The notes under the pieces were generated by a model that saw only the letters and a list, made by a program, of their open reading frames with translations, did not search any database and was not told where the DNA came from. A stretch of DNA of 41,146 nucleotides from a virus, in the IMG/VR virus record IMGVR_UViG_3300049736_000146, positions 1 to 41,146 of that record; one strand, written 5' to 3'. The position numbers and the translations under genes are program-made. This document shows, in pieces, positions 29,297-40,800 of this stretch; the first letter of the stretch is position 1, and every line of letters starts with the position of its first letter.

Positions 29297-32200
29297 TTAC
29301 ATTGCGGCAATAAAATAACCAATAGCGGTTATTTCAGCTATGCCTGCATCAACATATGTTTTAACTGCCAACTGAGTTGGAACTGATATATCATCAGCAG
29401 AGTCACCAGCAAGAGTAACATCATTGTCAAATGATACACCCAGTACTGTAGTTTCAGTTAGAACCGAAGTTCCGTTAACGTGATATTCCTTAGAAGCAGC
29501 AATATCAACATGCTCCGAAAGAATCCACTTATCACCGGATGCTGACCAAGAAATAGTCTTATCGTTACCAGCTTTTACGGTAATACCACCACCGTCTCCA
29601 GTAATATCGGAAGGTCCACCAGCACTGAATACAGTACCAGTTGCACTACCACTACCTTGGAACACAGCACTTAATGTAACGGTACTTCCGTTAACAGCAG
29701 AAACTGTATATGTACCAGACATAGTGACTGTACCGCCACCGGACGTTACTCCAACAGCAACACCAGGTGCTAGGTTAGTGGTATCACTTACATTCGTGAT
29801 GTCAGTTGAACCGGCACTGATATCACCAGTAAAACTACCAGAAGCAACTGTACCGAGTTCAATGTTACGATCTTTGGAAGTAACAGTAACGGAATTAACC
29901 GAAGTTGTAGTTCCTTTAACAGTTAAGTTTCCTCCAACTGTAAAGTCAGAACTAACTGAATTCAGTGTGCTGACATAAGTAACGACTGCTGCCTGAGTAG
30001 GAACTTTCTCGTTACTGTTCTGCGCCATCGTGCCATCAGTTGAGAATTCGTTAATAGCAGCACCCAACTGAGCACCGATAGAACCAAGTCTCAAACTTGA
30101 TAGACCAGATAGGTCAAACGCAGAAGCATCTAGAGTTGCTTTACCAGTTGCCTGTTCAACTTTAAAGTACTTACCAACTGCGAAGTTACCATCTTGGTCA
30201 GTAGATACGTAGTAAACACGACCAGGACGTGATTCGTCAGTTTCCTGTGAAGGAACATTTGGTGATAAGGGAAGACCAGGCCAATTTGTATTCGCTTTGC
30301 TTCCAGTACCAACGTCTAGGAAATCGTGTGCAGTTAATCTAACTTGAGAATAACGATAACGAATCTTGAAGTCTTGACCATCGCCAGCAGCAATTACTTT
30401 CTCGTCAGCAAATAGTAAAGTAGTAATACCAGTAGTATCAGCAGTTACTGCAGAGACAAGGAAGAATTCATCATCAACTTTAATATAATCATTTGCTTCA
30501 AAGTTGAGATCCGCACGTTTGATGCGTAGGAAAGTTTGTACATCTGTAGCATCTTCAATTAGTTCATCTTGTGAAGTAACCTTAGTTTGATAAATGGTTA
30601 CTGCATCACCTTGTGCGTGGTTTTGTGCAACAGTTCCATCTTGTGCCCTAGCAACTTCAATTTGGTCTGCAGCGACAATTGCTACAACCTTGAAGAGTTC
30701 CTGGTTAACAACAACATAACCGTTTGCAATCATTCCAGTAACGCTTGCAACACCCATGATATATGGTGCTTGCTCAGTACCGGTTGAGGTAGAGTTGATA
30801 GCACCACTCAAAGTGGTTGCTGTAGCAGTTGCATTTTCTGGGTAGTGTGTTACACTAGTAGTACCATTATGCGTTGCTGCAGTTGATCCTAGAGCGCCTC
30901 TGTTGACTGTTAGAGAACCTCTACCATCTGGAGCAGTATAGCTGGAGTTGGAGATAACGTATGAACCAGAGTCATCATTAACCCCATTATCCTGCAGTTC
31001 AACAGAACCACCCTGGTCCGGAGCATATGTAAGATCAACAACCGTAAGAACAAAACCTTTTTGTCCGGTAACCGCATCAGTATTATTAACGAGGGTAATA
31101 TATGCAGATGAAAGTTGTCCTGTAATTACTTCACCTTGTACAAAGGTTCCTGTAATTGGGAAGTAGTAAAGGTAACCTGAAGGTGACTGATCGCTGATCA
31201 ACTCAGCAACTGCACCCGAAGTACCACCAATGATTCTTTCGCCCGGAGTAAATCCGCCATCTTTAGCAGCAGCAGGATTAATTTCTAGACGACCACCTTT
31301 GACTTTACCATCAACGGTAACTTCATTGGCATCAAATCCTCTAGCAACTGCACCATACTTACCATAAGAAGAGTTACCAGAAACACCACGAATTCTACCA
31401 CCTCTTGTAGAGGTGTATGAAATGTGATTATAATACGTGAAGCAAGATACAATCTCAGTTGCAGCACCTCTAGTTACATAGAAACCAATACCACCATCAA
31501 GGATTTGGGTATAGGAGTCAAACACCATTGACTTGTTTGACTTAGTTGAGGTGTTATCAAAGTGTTCGTGAGTACCACCATCAAGTACAACACCTACAGC
31601 AGCACCACCAATTGCGGCACAGTTTTGAACATAAGGTGACTTAGTAATCGGTGAATTTGGATTAAGTCTGAAGTATACACCTTTAAGAGTTCCATGATCT
31701 GTGTTCTTATCATCTGGAGCATAAGGAACAAATCCAGACATGCCTTCAAATACCATATCTTTAATGGTATTTGCAGTAGACAGGAAGAACATCGTGGCTT
31801 CCTGGTTAGGAATACCAGCAGCAGTCGTGATAGACTTGTATGCATCATCATTAGATGCTACTAACATGGAACCATTATTGATTCCAGCAATTGACATATC
31901 GCAAAGAGTTCCGATTGCAGCAGTTTGAGTTGCACAATTTCCAGGATCATTAGTAATTGTATTATCAACTACTTGATTAATTACATTACCAGTTGCCCCT
32001 CCTACTGTTTCATTATTAACTACTTTAATTCCAGCATCTTTGATGATACCTAATAGAACTTGATCTTCTGCGGCAACCGTAGTAATAGCATCAGCACCAC
32101 CACCAATAACAGCAGTTGCGAAAGCATGAACTCTATCATTACCACCAGATCTTACTTGAGCAGCAAGTTCTACAACAAACTCTTCCAATCTTGTGCGGAC

Positions 32201-33988
32201 ATCAGCACCAGCACCAGTAGGACTTGCACTTTGATCTGCAGTAAATTTGTAGTATGCTTCGTGAGCAAGGAAAGTTTTGTTTGCAGTTAGAAGATTTGCA
32301 GCATCAGCAGACGAATTAGAAACAGTGTTTGTCCATTTGTCTGCTGTATTCCAAGTACCACCAGTAACTTGCTGAACAGTAATAGTATTTGCTTGAGACT
32401 CTAAAATTCTAGCAGTCTTAGTTCCAGCTGAGTTGGAAACAACATCTCCATATTGGAAAGAATCTGCTGCTTGGGAAAGAACTAGATTTTGAGTAGTAGA
32501 ATTAAAACCTGATTTTGGTTTAACTTTTGAAGTTCTTAGGTTATCACCAACCAAAGAAACGTGATCAGGAACTACAATCGGGAGAGTTTCTTCGTAGACA
32601 CCTGCTTTGAGGTAAATTGCAATAGGATTTGTTGCACTGGGTGCGTCTGCACCAGTTAAAGTAGCAATAGTATCACAAGCATAACGTAAACTACCAAATG
32701 CTCTAGAGATTGATCTGCCGCTATTTGAATCGGAACCTTCTTTGGTTACGTAGTAAACAGCATTTGATACATTATTAGATTCCCATCTTGGTAGAATAGG
32801 TGAACCTCCAACAGTCAGAATCTGACCGCTTGCTTCTTTAAGTTCTGCTGCAGTTGCAGTATTTGGGTTTGCTGGCAATGCAATTCTGTTAATACCAGAT
32901 GCAGACTGATACAGAAGGTCACCAGTCTCTTGTAGTACCTGAGCAGCGTCACCACCTTGAGAGACGTAGTTCCAATAAACTGCAGTAGTATCAAGTTCCG
33001 GAGCAGTTGTTGCACCAGTAGTGTTAGATCTAATACAAACGTAAGAGTTACCGTTTCTGTTAACGACATCACCTAGTTGATAAACTGCACCATTATTCCA
33101 TGCAGCGTTCCAGTTTAGACCCTCAAGAACTAGATCCCAGAATCTTGTATTAGTTGGATATGGGATATAAGCAATAGTACCGCCAGTAGCACCAGCAGTC
33201 TCAGTACTTTCAATCGTAAATCCGGTAGTCGTAGATAACTTAACGCGGAATGATGTATTGTATTGAGCAGCAGATGTTCCGGAAAGTGTTACTAAATCAC
33301 CAACACCAAATGGTGCGGCAGGTTGAGCAGCATCAAATACAACTGTTACTTCACTGCCATCACCACTGATAGTGGCGATAGTGTAAGACTCGGGAGTTGT
33401 AGTAAGTTTACATGAGTAAGCATTACCACCATACTTGACAAGATTTCCTGGTTCGTATACTTCATTGCTGTCAAAATCACCTTGTGGTGAGAAACCAGTT
33501 GAAAGAACTTTCCAATAAAGTTCATCCGTATTTGGTGCTACGTTAGTAGAATTTTGTTGTGCTGTATATGTGTAACCACCAAAGGTTACAATGTCACCTT
33601 TTTGATAGACAGTTGCAGAGGACCAAGTATCTTCAAAATTTAGACCTTCAGAATAGGCTTCAAATTTAGTGAAGTCAAAACTTGCGGGACCAGTATGTGC
33701 TGTAGTACAACGATATACAGTATTGCCATATTTGACAAGATCGTTTAATGCATACCAAACACTAGTGGTTTGATATTCTCCACGATTTCTAAGACCTTCT
33801 GTTTGAAGATCCCAATTTCCTAGATCGGAAGAATAAAAACTAGTTTCCGTATTTGCGGAAGTGTGATTGGTGGTACAGACATATGCGTTTGCACCGTACT
33901 TGACAATATCGTCAATGACATAAGCAGTGCTCGCCGTCCAATCACCGCGCCACTTAAACTTCAGTCTGCCGAGTCTAAAATCTGCCAT
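29297..33988 (-). CDS. Large tail/baseplate structural protein with carbohydrate-binding and beta-helix regions (1563 aa)
   Basis: Five N-terminal repeats of a W-x-x-x-x-x-Y-x-x-x-D-x-V-x-x-x-G-x-x-Y-x-C type (about residues 14-45, 69-100, 119-150, 169-200 and 292-320) look like CBM5/12-type carbohydrate-binding modules. Residues ~410-495 (VYYVTKEGSDSNSGRSISRA, IAIYLKAGVYEETLPI, HVSLVGDN) match the start of a pectin-lyase-like beta-helix, and GRIRGVSGNSSYGKYG suggests more rungs. The C-terminal third is Thr/Ser/Gly/Val-rich and ends with two copies of a VPTQ-A-V-x-TYV motif, typical of phage fibres. No catalytic residues are assignable. Probably attachment to, or degradation of, host surface glycans. 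Confidence 0.85.
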   Translation of the reverse strand: MADFRLGRLKFKWRGDWTASTAYVIDDIVKYGANAYVCTTNHTSANTETSFYSSDLGNWDLQTEGLRNRGEYQTTSVWYALNDLVKYGNTVYRCTTAHTGPASFDFTKFEAYSEGLNFEDTWSSATVYQKGDIVTFGGYTYTAQQNSTNVAPNTDELYWKVLSTGFSPQGDFDSNEVYEPGNLVKYGGNAYSCKLTTTPESYTIATISGDGSEVTVVFDAAQPAAPFGVGDLVTLSGTSAAQYNTSFRVKLSTTTGFTIESTETAGATGGTIAYIPYPTNTRFWDLVLEGLNWNAAWNNGAVYQLGDVVNRNGNSYVCIRSNTTGATTAPELDTTAVYWNYVSQGGDAAQVLQETGDLLYQSASGINRIALPANPNTATAAELKEASGQILTVGGSPILPRWESNNVSNAVYYVTKEGSDSNSGRSISRAFGSLRYACDTIATLTGADAPSATNPIAIYLKAGVYEETLPIVVPDHVSLVGDNLRTSKVKPKSGFNSTTQNLVLSQAADSFQYGDVVSNSAGTKTARILESQANTITVQQVTGGTWNTADKWTNTVSNSSADAANLLTANKTFLAHEAYYKFTADQSASPTGAGADVRTRLEEFVVELAAQVRSGGNDRVHAFATAVIGGGADAITTVAAEDQVLLGIIKDAGIKVVNNETVGGATGNVINQVVDNTITNDPGNCATQTAAIGTLCDMSIAGINNGSMLVASNDDAYKSITTAAGIPNQEATMFFLSTANTIKDMVFEGMSGFVPYAPDDKNTDHGTLKGVYFRLNPNSPITKSPYVQNCAAIGGAAVGVVLDGGTHEHFDNTSTKSNKSMVFDSYTQILDGGIGFYVTRGAATEIVSCFTYYNHISYTSTRGGRIRGVSGNSSYGKYGAVARGFDANEVTVDGKVKGGRLEINPAAAKDGGFTPGERIIGGTSGAVAELISDQSPSGYLYYFPITGTFVQGEVITGQLSSAYITLVNNTDAVTGQKGFVLTVVDLTYAPDQGGSVELQDNGVNDDSGSYVISNSSYTAPDGRGSLTVNRGALGSTAATHNGTTSVTHYPENATATATTLSGAINSTSTGTEQAPYIMGVASVTGMIANGYVVVNQELFKVVAIVAADQIEVARAQDGTVAQNHAQGDAVTIYQTKVTSQDELIEDATDVQTFLRIKRADLNFEANDYIKVDDEFFLVSAVTADTTGITTLLFADEKVIAAGDGQDFKIRYRYSQVRLTAHDFLDVGTGSKANTNWPGLPLSPNVPSQETDESRPGRVYYVSTDQDGNFAVGKYFKVEQATGKATLDASAFDLSGLSSLRLGSIGAQLGAAINEFSTDGTMAQNSNEKVPTQAAVVTYVSTLNSVSSDFTVGGNLTVKGTTTSVNSVTVTSKDRNIELGTVASGSFTGDISAGSTDITNVSDTTNLAPGVAVGVTSGGGTVTMSGTYTVSAVNGSTVTLSAVFQGSGSATGTVFSAGGPSDITGDGGGITVKAGNDKTISWSASGDKWILSEHVDIAASKEYHVNGTSVLTETTVLGVSFDNDVTLAGDSADDISVPTQLAVKTYVDAGIAEITAIGYFIAAM

Positions 33989-33999
33989 TTTTTAAATCC

Positions 34000-34368
34000 T
34001 TACTTAGGTCCTTGAGTGTTATGATCATATGATTTATTTAGTCTTGCAACTAAGTAACCATCATCATCAATGAAATATGTCAAGCGTCTGAAATCAAACC
34101 TGAACTGTTGGTATTTATCATCGGTATCATTTGAATATTGTCTTGCAACATTAGGTGTCGCATCCACATATTCAGTTCCTTGGAGAAAATCTTTATATTC
34201 TTCTCCATCAGTTCTATGAAAATCGTAAACTACGTCTTCAGTTGATCTCGCATTAGTATAATGAAGCATACCGTCCTTATCTCTTCTCAGAGCGTGTACG
34301 GTAAAGTCATTTGAATTTGCAACATTTTGTTCTTGTGTTGCAGTACTTGCACTAAGATATAAACTCAT
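34000..34368 (-). CDS. Virion-associated protein, 122 aa
   Basis: Acidic, Tyr- and Asp-rich (FTVHALRRDKDGMLHYTNAR, RQYSNDTDDKYQQFRFDFRR, FIDDDGYLVARLNKSYDHN). No named domain recognised; the terminal part appears beta-rich. ATGA overlap with the upstream Mtd-N-like gene and 11 bases to the 1563-aa gene, so it belongs to the tail operon. CTAAATA inside its end could serve the next gene. Confidence 0.75.
   Translation of the reverse strand: MSLYLSASTATQEQNVANSNDFTVHALRRDKDGMLHYTNARSTEDVVYDFHRTDGEEYKDFLQGTEYVDATPNVARQYSNDTDDKYQQFRFDFRRLTYFIDDDGYLVARLNKSYDHNTQGPK
34035..34041 (-). promoter_or_regulatory. Candidate late promoter-like box before the 1563-aa gene
   Basis: CTAAATA on the minus strand, 47 bases before the ATG at 33988, within the end of the 122-aa gene. 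Confidence 0.3.
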
Positions 34369-34823
34369 GCTAAGATCCTCCAGTAAATTCCGTCCCAGAT
34401 AAACTGAACATATAAACCAGCAACATCTAAAACAAATACGCTATCGGTATTTCCAAATTTATTCAAAAATAGCTGTCCATTACTGGCTGTTAGCGTGACA
34501 TTATTTATAGCCCATGTTGCTTTAAAATCAACTAGTTCCAGCACATCACCAACGTGAGGAACAACTCCCGCTGATTCAAATGGCATAGTTAATGATAGCG
34601 CACTTGCACTAGTATCAATTAACCATCTAAGTCCGCATGATAAACTTGTATCTGTATTGACAACTTCCCATCTCGTTCGTTGGAGTTCAAACCCCCCAAT
34701 ATCACTACCATCATGTACAACCGCTGTTTTTTTATCGGTATCTACCGTAAGTTCAGCTAACGCACCTGTAAATAGTGCGTGTTCGGAAGTTGTGCCCTTT
34801 CTAAATTGTACCTGAGTGGTCAT
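34365..34823 (-). CDS. Mtd N-terminal-like tail protein, 152 aa
   Basis: N-terminus VQFRKGTTSEHALFTGALAE and LTVDTDKKTAVVHDG match the short module found at the start of major tropism determinant (Mtd) and many phage fibre proteins, thought to fix the fibre to the baseplate. The rest is a small beta domain ending FIWDGIYWRILA. At 152 aa it is stand-alone and lacks a variable lectin domain. TATAAATA 27 bases upstream. Confidence 0.8.
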   Translation of the reverse strand: MTTQVQFRKGTTSEHALFTGALAELTVDTDKKTAVVHDGSDIGGFELQRTRWEVVNTDTSLSCGLRWLIDTSASALSLTMPFESAGVVPHVGDVLELVDFKATWAINNVTLTASNGQLFLNKFGNTDSVFVLDVAGLYVQFIWDGIYWRILA

Positions 34824-34849
34824 TATTAGCGCACAGTTTTTCTATGATC

Positions 34850-34857
34850 TATTTATA
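34850..34857 (-). promoter_or_regulatory. Late promoter upstream of the Mtd-like gene
   Basis: Exact TATAAATA on the minus strand, 27 bases before the ATG, in the gap after the giant repeat gene. Confidence 0.7.
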
Positions 34858-34860
34858 GAA

Positions 34861-37800
34861 TTAAATCATCCAAACATATGTGCGAGGTGGTTGGAACAAC
34901 TCAACTTGTACAATTCCAAATCCACTAATTGCGATTGAACCACTTGCAATATAAGGAGCACGTGCAAATGCCTCATCTCCATTAATAAATCCGAACAACG
35001 TTCCAGATCCGGCATAAGCACGGGATCTGATACTCGTACTAATACCATTAACGTTAATTTTAACGAATGGTTGCTCAGAGAATGTAAGTAATGGATCTCC
35101 GGATGTTCCTTGAAGTGTAAATTTGCCAGGAGTACCAAGTTCTCTTGCGGTAATTTTTTCTGATATTCTTTCTCCCGCAAACGAGAAGAGCATTTGTCTC
35201 TCGTCTGGGTTGACAGTGAGAGATTCTGCTGCACCAGATAGAGTTGGGATAATACCAAACCCAACAAAATCTCTTGCTCTTGTAGTAGTTGCATTTCCAC
35301 TGAGAGGAATTGTTCCTTCTCCAGTATGTGCAAATCTGACAAGAACACCAGCTTCTCCGGATGCCTTGAATAGTCCACCCTGACTGACTTCTCTTGCAGT
35401 TGTATTTTCTGTTCCCGCACCAATGAACGAGAAGAGCATTTGCCTCTCGTCTGGATTGAAGGTAACCGATTCTGCAGATCCCGATAGTTTTCTGAGTGAA
35501 CCAGAACCAATATGTAGTACGGAGATTTTGTTGATAGAATCTCCAGAGACCTTGAACAGAACTTGTTCTGTCTGCGGTACAACTCCAGTAGATTCTGATA
35601 CTCCACCAAATCCGAAGAGTGAACCAGTACCAATAATACTGCGATGAGTGGTGAAGAATACCTTGCCACTGATCTTCGTCTGAACAAATGGTTGTTCTGC
35701 GAATGTAAGTAATGGATCTCCAGATGTACCAGAGAATGTAAATGTTCCACCTTGACTGATTTCTCTGACAAGAATTCTTTCTGTACCTTCTCCTGTAAAG
35801 GAGAAGAGCATTTGCTTCTCGTCTGGGTTAAAGGTAATAGATTCAGCACTACCTGCAAGAGCAAAGATATTACCAGATCCAATGTTGTTCGGAACAAATT
35901 TCTCTGTAACAACACCAGAAATTTGAGTAGAACCAGAACCTGTATATACTGCAGAGAAGATTTCTTCACCATCTCCAGTGATATCAATCTCAACTTGTTT
36001 GATCTCAGCAACACTGAAGGATTCTGATGCTTCCCCAATGAAGGAGAAGAGCATCTGACGTTCATCTGGATTAAACGTTACAGATTCTGCAACACCATTA
36101 ATGGCGAAGATGTTACCCGATCCAATGTTATTGGGAACATATCGTACAAATACAACACCAGAAACTCTTAGGTCAGCTTGTAGTTCTGGCGATGCAGTGA
36201 AGGATTCTGATAGACCACCAATTCCGAATAGAGAACCAGTACTAAATTCAACAATAGATGTAGTCTCTGCAATTCTCGTTCCGGTAAACGAGAAGAGCAT
36301 CTGTCTCTCTTCTGGATTGACAGTAAGAGATTCTGCAGATCCGGAGAGTGTTTTGAGTGAACCAGAACCATTGTGTAGTAGACTGAAGTTTGTTTTTGCT
36401 TCACCACTAACTGGGATAGTACCAGTAACAACCCAAGATGGTTGCCAATCAAAGGTCTCAAAGTCAGATAGCGCACCTCTGCGAATTCTGATTGTCTTCT
36501 GAATACCGAAGTAATTCTCGGTATGAGTCTCGCTTCCTTCTCCTGTAAAGGAGAAGAGCATTTGCCTCTCGTCTGGGTTGACAGTGAGAGATTCGGATGC
36601 ACCAGAGAACTTCCTGAATGTACCAGTACCAACAACACTTGGAACATAATGTGTCTTGGCAATACCACTGACAGGAATAACTCCAAATGGTTGCTCTGCA
36701 AATGTAAGGATTTGAGGAGTTGTATCTCCAGATAGTCTGATTTCAGTACCTTCTTCTGGTGGATTGGCGGAGAATACTTCTTCGGATGTACCACCAAGTT
36801 TGATATGTGCTGTAAACTCTGGAAGTTTTCTGGTAATCGCTTCGGAACTAATTCCGTTAGAGAAGATAGCACCAGATCCAATAAAGTCTCTTGCTCTTGG
36901 AGTTGCAGCAACACCAGAAACGTTGATAGTTCCAAATACAAAGTGATGAACAAGTACACGTTCAACCAGATTATTAACAGTGAATAGACTTCCTGTTCCT
37001 GTGTATGGAATAGTAAAGCTTTCTGTGAGAACACCAGATAGTTTGATGTCTGTGGTAATATCTGGTGGATTGAATGATACTGCTTCCGCTGCACCATTGA
37101 TTCCGAATAGTGAACCAAATCCTGTAAATATTCTTGCCCTTGGAGTTTCTGCAATTCCAGAAACTGGAATTGTACCTTGAGATACCCAAGAAGGTTGCCA
37201 GTCGTAAGTAACAAATCTGCTGAATGGACCAGGAGATACTTTGAATAGAAGTTGTACTTCGTCTGGTGAGTATCTTCTGCTTTCTGTAGCACCACCGAAT
37301 CCGAATAGAGATCCACCACCAAATGTTCGTAGACTGAATAATGGAATCGCTGCATTGCGAACAAGAATCGGTGGAGATATATTGTTCCATTGTGGAGGAA
37401 CAACAATGAATGCTTCTCCAACAATCTTGATAACTGTACTCTCGGTAAAGAGAGAAGTGTCGCGAGAATACTTCTCAACCAGTGTACCCTTGAGTGAATC
37501 AAGTTGACCGAACGGACAGACAAGACCAGTAGTATCAAGAATATGTCCGTAATCTGTCAGTCCATCTTGTGGATCTGATACATCTTGATAGTCTGCGAAT
37601 ACTGTTGGTACAGTTGTAAATGCAGTTAATGTATAAGTTACTCCAGGATCAATTGATAATGTAGATCCTAGAGTTACCTTTGTGCATCCAGAAGACGATG
37701 TGGTATTTGTAGAGACAACTCCATCAACATCAAGACATACACTATTTGCAGAAAGATCAACGATTCTTCCATAATCAAGTTCAGGTTCATCTCTACAGAG

Positions 37801-40800
37801 ATCCATACTGTAAACTTCAGTATGCTTCTCTTCTGAAAGTTCACTGAGTTCTGGTTTCTTGGAACATAGAGTAATAGAACCAGTAGTCTCATATGCATAC
37901 TGAACTCTAAGATCTCCACCACTAATTGCGAATAGAGAACCGGTGCCTTCGTGTGCAAGAAGGATTGCAGGATCTCCAGATGTTCCAACGAATGTGAAAA
38001 TTGGTTCTTCGGTAGGAGGAACTGAAGTAGTAGACTCTGCTGTTCCTGTATATCCAAATAAAGTTCCTGTTCCCTTAATACCAACGGTAATACCAATTTC
38101 AGTATCACTACGGAATCCGAATAAACCATCACCTGGTTGTAGTAGACTGAAGTTAGTCTTGGAATTTCCGCCAAGTTTGATCTGACCACTACCAATTTCA
38201 CTAGCAAATAGTGGGGAGATTGCAACACCACTAATATCAATAAATCCACGACCATTATAATTTGGAGTGAATTTAACATCACTAACTCCAAAGATATCAA
38301 TCTGACCGTAGATACATGCAGGTAATCCTTGTCTTGGAGTTCCAAGAATATGACCATGATCAACCAGAGGTGAAGCATTCTCTGCAACAAATCCATAATC
38401 CAGAGTAGAAGATGGAACTGTGTATTGTGGAGTAATGGTGTAAGTAACACCAGGATCAACTGCTAACGAATTGAGTACCTTGGTGCATCCAGTTGCAGAT
38501 GTGGTATCTGTAGAAATAACACCGTCAACATCAACACAAGAAACTGCATTTGGATCAATAATAAATCCGTAATCTGGTTCGGTAAATGGTGCAATAGAAC
38601 TACAGTTGTAACTGTAAACCTTGACTTCCTCAAGGTTGTTAAATCCAAAGAGTCCACCAGAACCAACGTAATCATATACAGTTCTTTCAACTGCAGTTTG
38701 TAGCGTGAATAGAACACCACTACCAATCCAGTTGGGATTGAATGCAAACGTTGCTTCTCCAGTAAAGGAGAATAAAAGATCTCTTTCGTCTGGGTTGAAG
38801 GTAACCGAATCTGCAGCACCACTGAGAGTCGGGATAAATCCATCGCCAAATATACCAACGCCAATTCCAATCTGAGATTCACTATGGAATCCGAATAAAC
38901 CATCACCTGGTTGTAGTAGACTGAAGTTGGTAATAGAATCACCACCAAGTGCTTTGATGTTTCCTGAACCAAATACAGTGACATCAAGAGGAACTCTACC
39001 TTCACCGAAGATACTAATGCCACCCCGAGATATCCAGTTAGGTGCAAGACTATTAACAGATGCACCTGTAATATCAATATGACCGTAAATACATCCAGGC
39101 ATTCCGAGACGTGGAGTACCAAGAATATCTCCAAAGTCTGCAAGAGGAGCTGCGTTCTCTGAAGTTAATCCATAATCTAAGACATTAGATGCAATAGTAT
39201 TCTGAGGTCTTACAGAATAAGTAACACCTTGATCAATCGTTAGTGTATTAAGTACCTTGATACATCCAGACGTTGTTGTTTCACTCGCAGAAATAACACC
39301 GTCAACATCAACACATGCAATTGCTCCTGTGTTGATAATAAATCCATAGTCGTTCTCTGGGAAAGGAACGATAGAACTGCAGTTGTAATCGTATACTTTC
39401 TTCTCTTCAAGATTATTAAATCCGAAGATTCTTCCAGATCCAACATAGTCATATACAGTTTTCTCAACTGCAGTTTGTAGAGTGAATAGAACACCACTAC
39501 CAATCCAGTTGGGATTAAAGGAGAATGTTGCCTCTCCAATAAGAGAGAACAATAAATCTTTTTCTTCTGGATTAAAGGTAACGGATTCTGCAACGCCACT
39601 AAGAGTTGGAATAAATCCTGTTCCGGTAATTCCAGCAGTAATACCAATCTCAGTATCACTACGGAATCCGAATAAACCATCACCTGGTTGCAACAGAGCA
39701 AAGTTGGTAATAGAATCACCACCAAGTTTCCTGATGGTTCCTTTACCAAATACGGATACATCCAGAGGAACACTAGCTTCACCAGTAAGTTTACTGATGT
39801 ATCCTCTACTTGTCCAAGTTGGATTAAACGCAAACTGCGCTCCATTTTCTGGATCAAGATGGAACAATCCAAACGGAATAAGATTGCTAGTAATTAAGAT
39901 ATTACCAAAGTCTACCTGTGGTGAAGCAGGTTCTGATATTAGACCATAGTCAATAAAGTTACTAGGAGCATTAGCACCTAGACTTACACCATAAGTTGTT
40001 CCTGGATCAATACTTGCAGTTGATCCTACACGTACAATACATCCAGAAGATGTTCCGGATAATGTTCCTGATACATCTTCAATATCACTTGGATGACATA
40101 TAGTTAGATAACCATAGTCTGCCTTAGAGAATTCAATGATACTATCATTGATGTATCTTTCTGTATGTTTTTCGTCTGATAGTTCGGGAAGTTCTGGTTT
40201 TCTGCTAACCAGTTTAAGTCCACCAGATCCAACGAACGCATTTGTAGCGCGTTGCTGTCCATTAGATAGGGTGAATAGATCTCCAAATCCTGTTTCATGT
40301 ACAAGAGTAATATCTCTTGCAGTACCTGTAACCTTGCTAATATATCCGCTACTAGTCCATGTTGATACGAATGCATCGTCTGTACTTGCAATCGTAAATA
40401 GAGTACCAGAACCAAATATGCCAACACCAATACCGATAGGCGATTGTCCAAGTACAGAGGTACTTCCAACACCATTGTGCTTCGGAGAAAATACCTCTGT
40501 GCTTGTACCACTAAGACCCTTGACTTTTCCGTCAACGATATAACCGTATACTGCTGGTGAAGTCTGTCTACCAAAGGTAAACGCAATGCCTCTACCTTCG
40601 TAAGTGCTAGTCGCCTTCCAAGACGCTTCACTAACAACTTTAACAAATCCGAAAGATTCTACATTAGTTACATAAACAACTCTGCCGTAATCTTCTAGTG
40701 TGGCATTGATATCTGAAATATTACCAAAATTTATTGTTGGTAATACTGGAGTTGTTGTATGTGTATATGTTACTGATTTTAATCCATAGTGATCCCAATC

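Noticed and set aside
34866-36065. 399-aa minus-strand ORF in another frame of the giant gene
   Set aside because: Leu/Ser/Gln-heavy shadow of the repeat protein; the main frame has clear repeated protein motifs across the same bases.
36168-37538. 456-aa minus-strand ORF
   Set aside because: Same as above: an out-of-frame shadow opened by biased codon composition of the repeats.
35183-39712. Repeats considered as a CRISPR array
   Set aside because: Spacings are hundreds of bases, all multiples of three, and lie in a coding frame; they are protein repeats.
39240-40646. Long out-of-frame ORFs on both strands (e.g. 39240-39872 minus, 40104-40646 minus, 39482-39949 plus)
   Set aside because: They overlap the continuous main frame that I translated up to the window edge; no independent ribosome site or motif.
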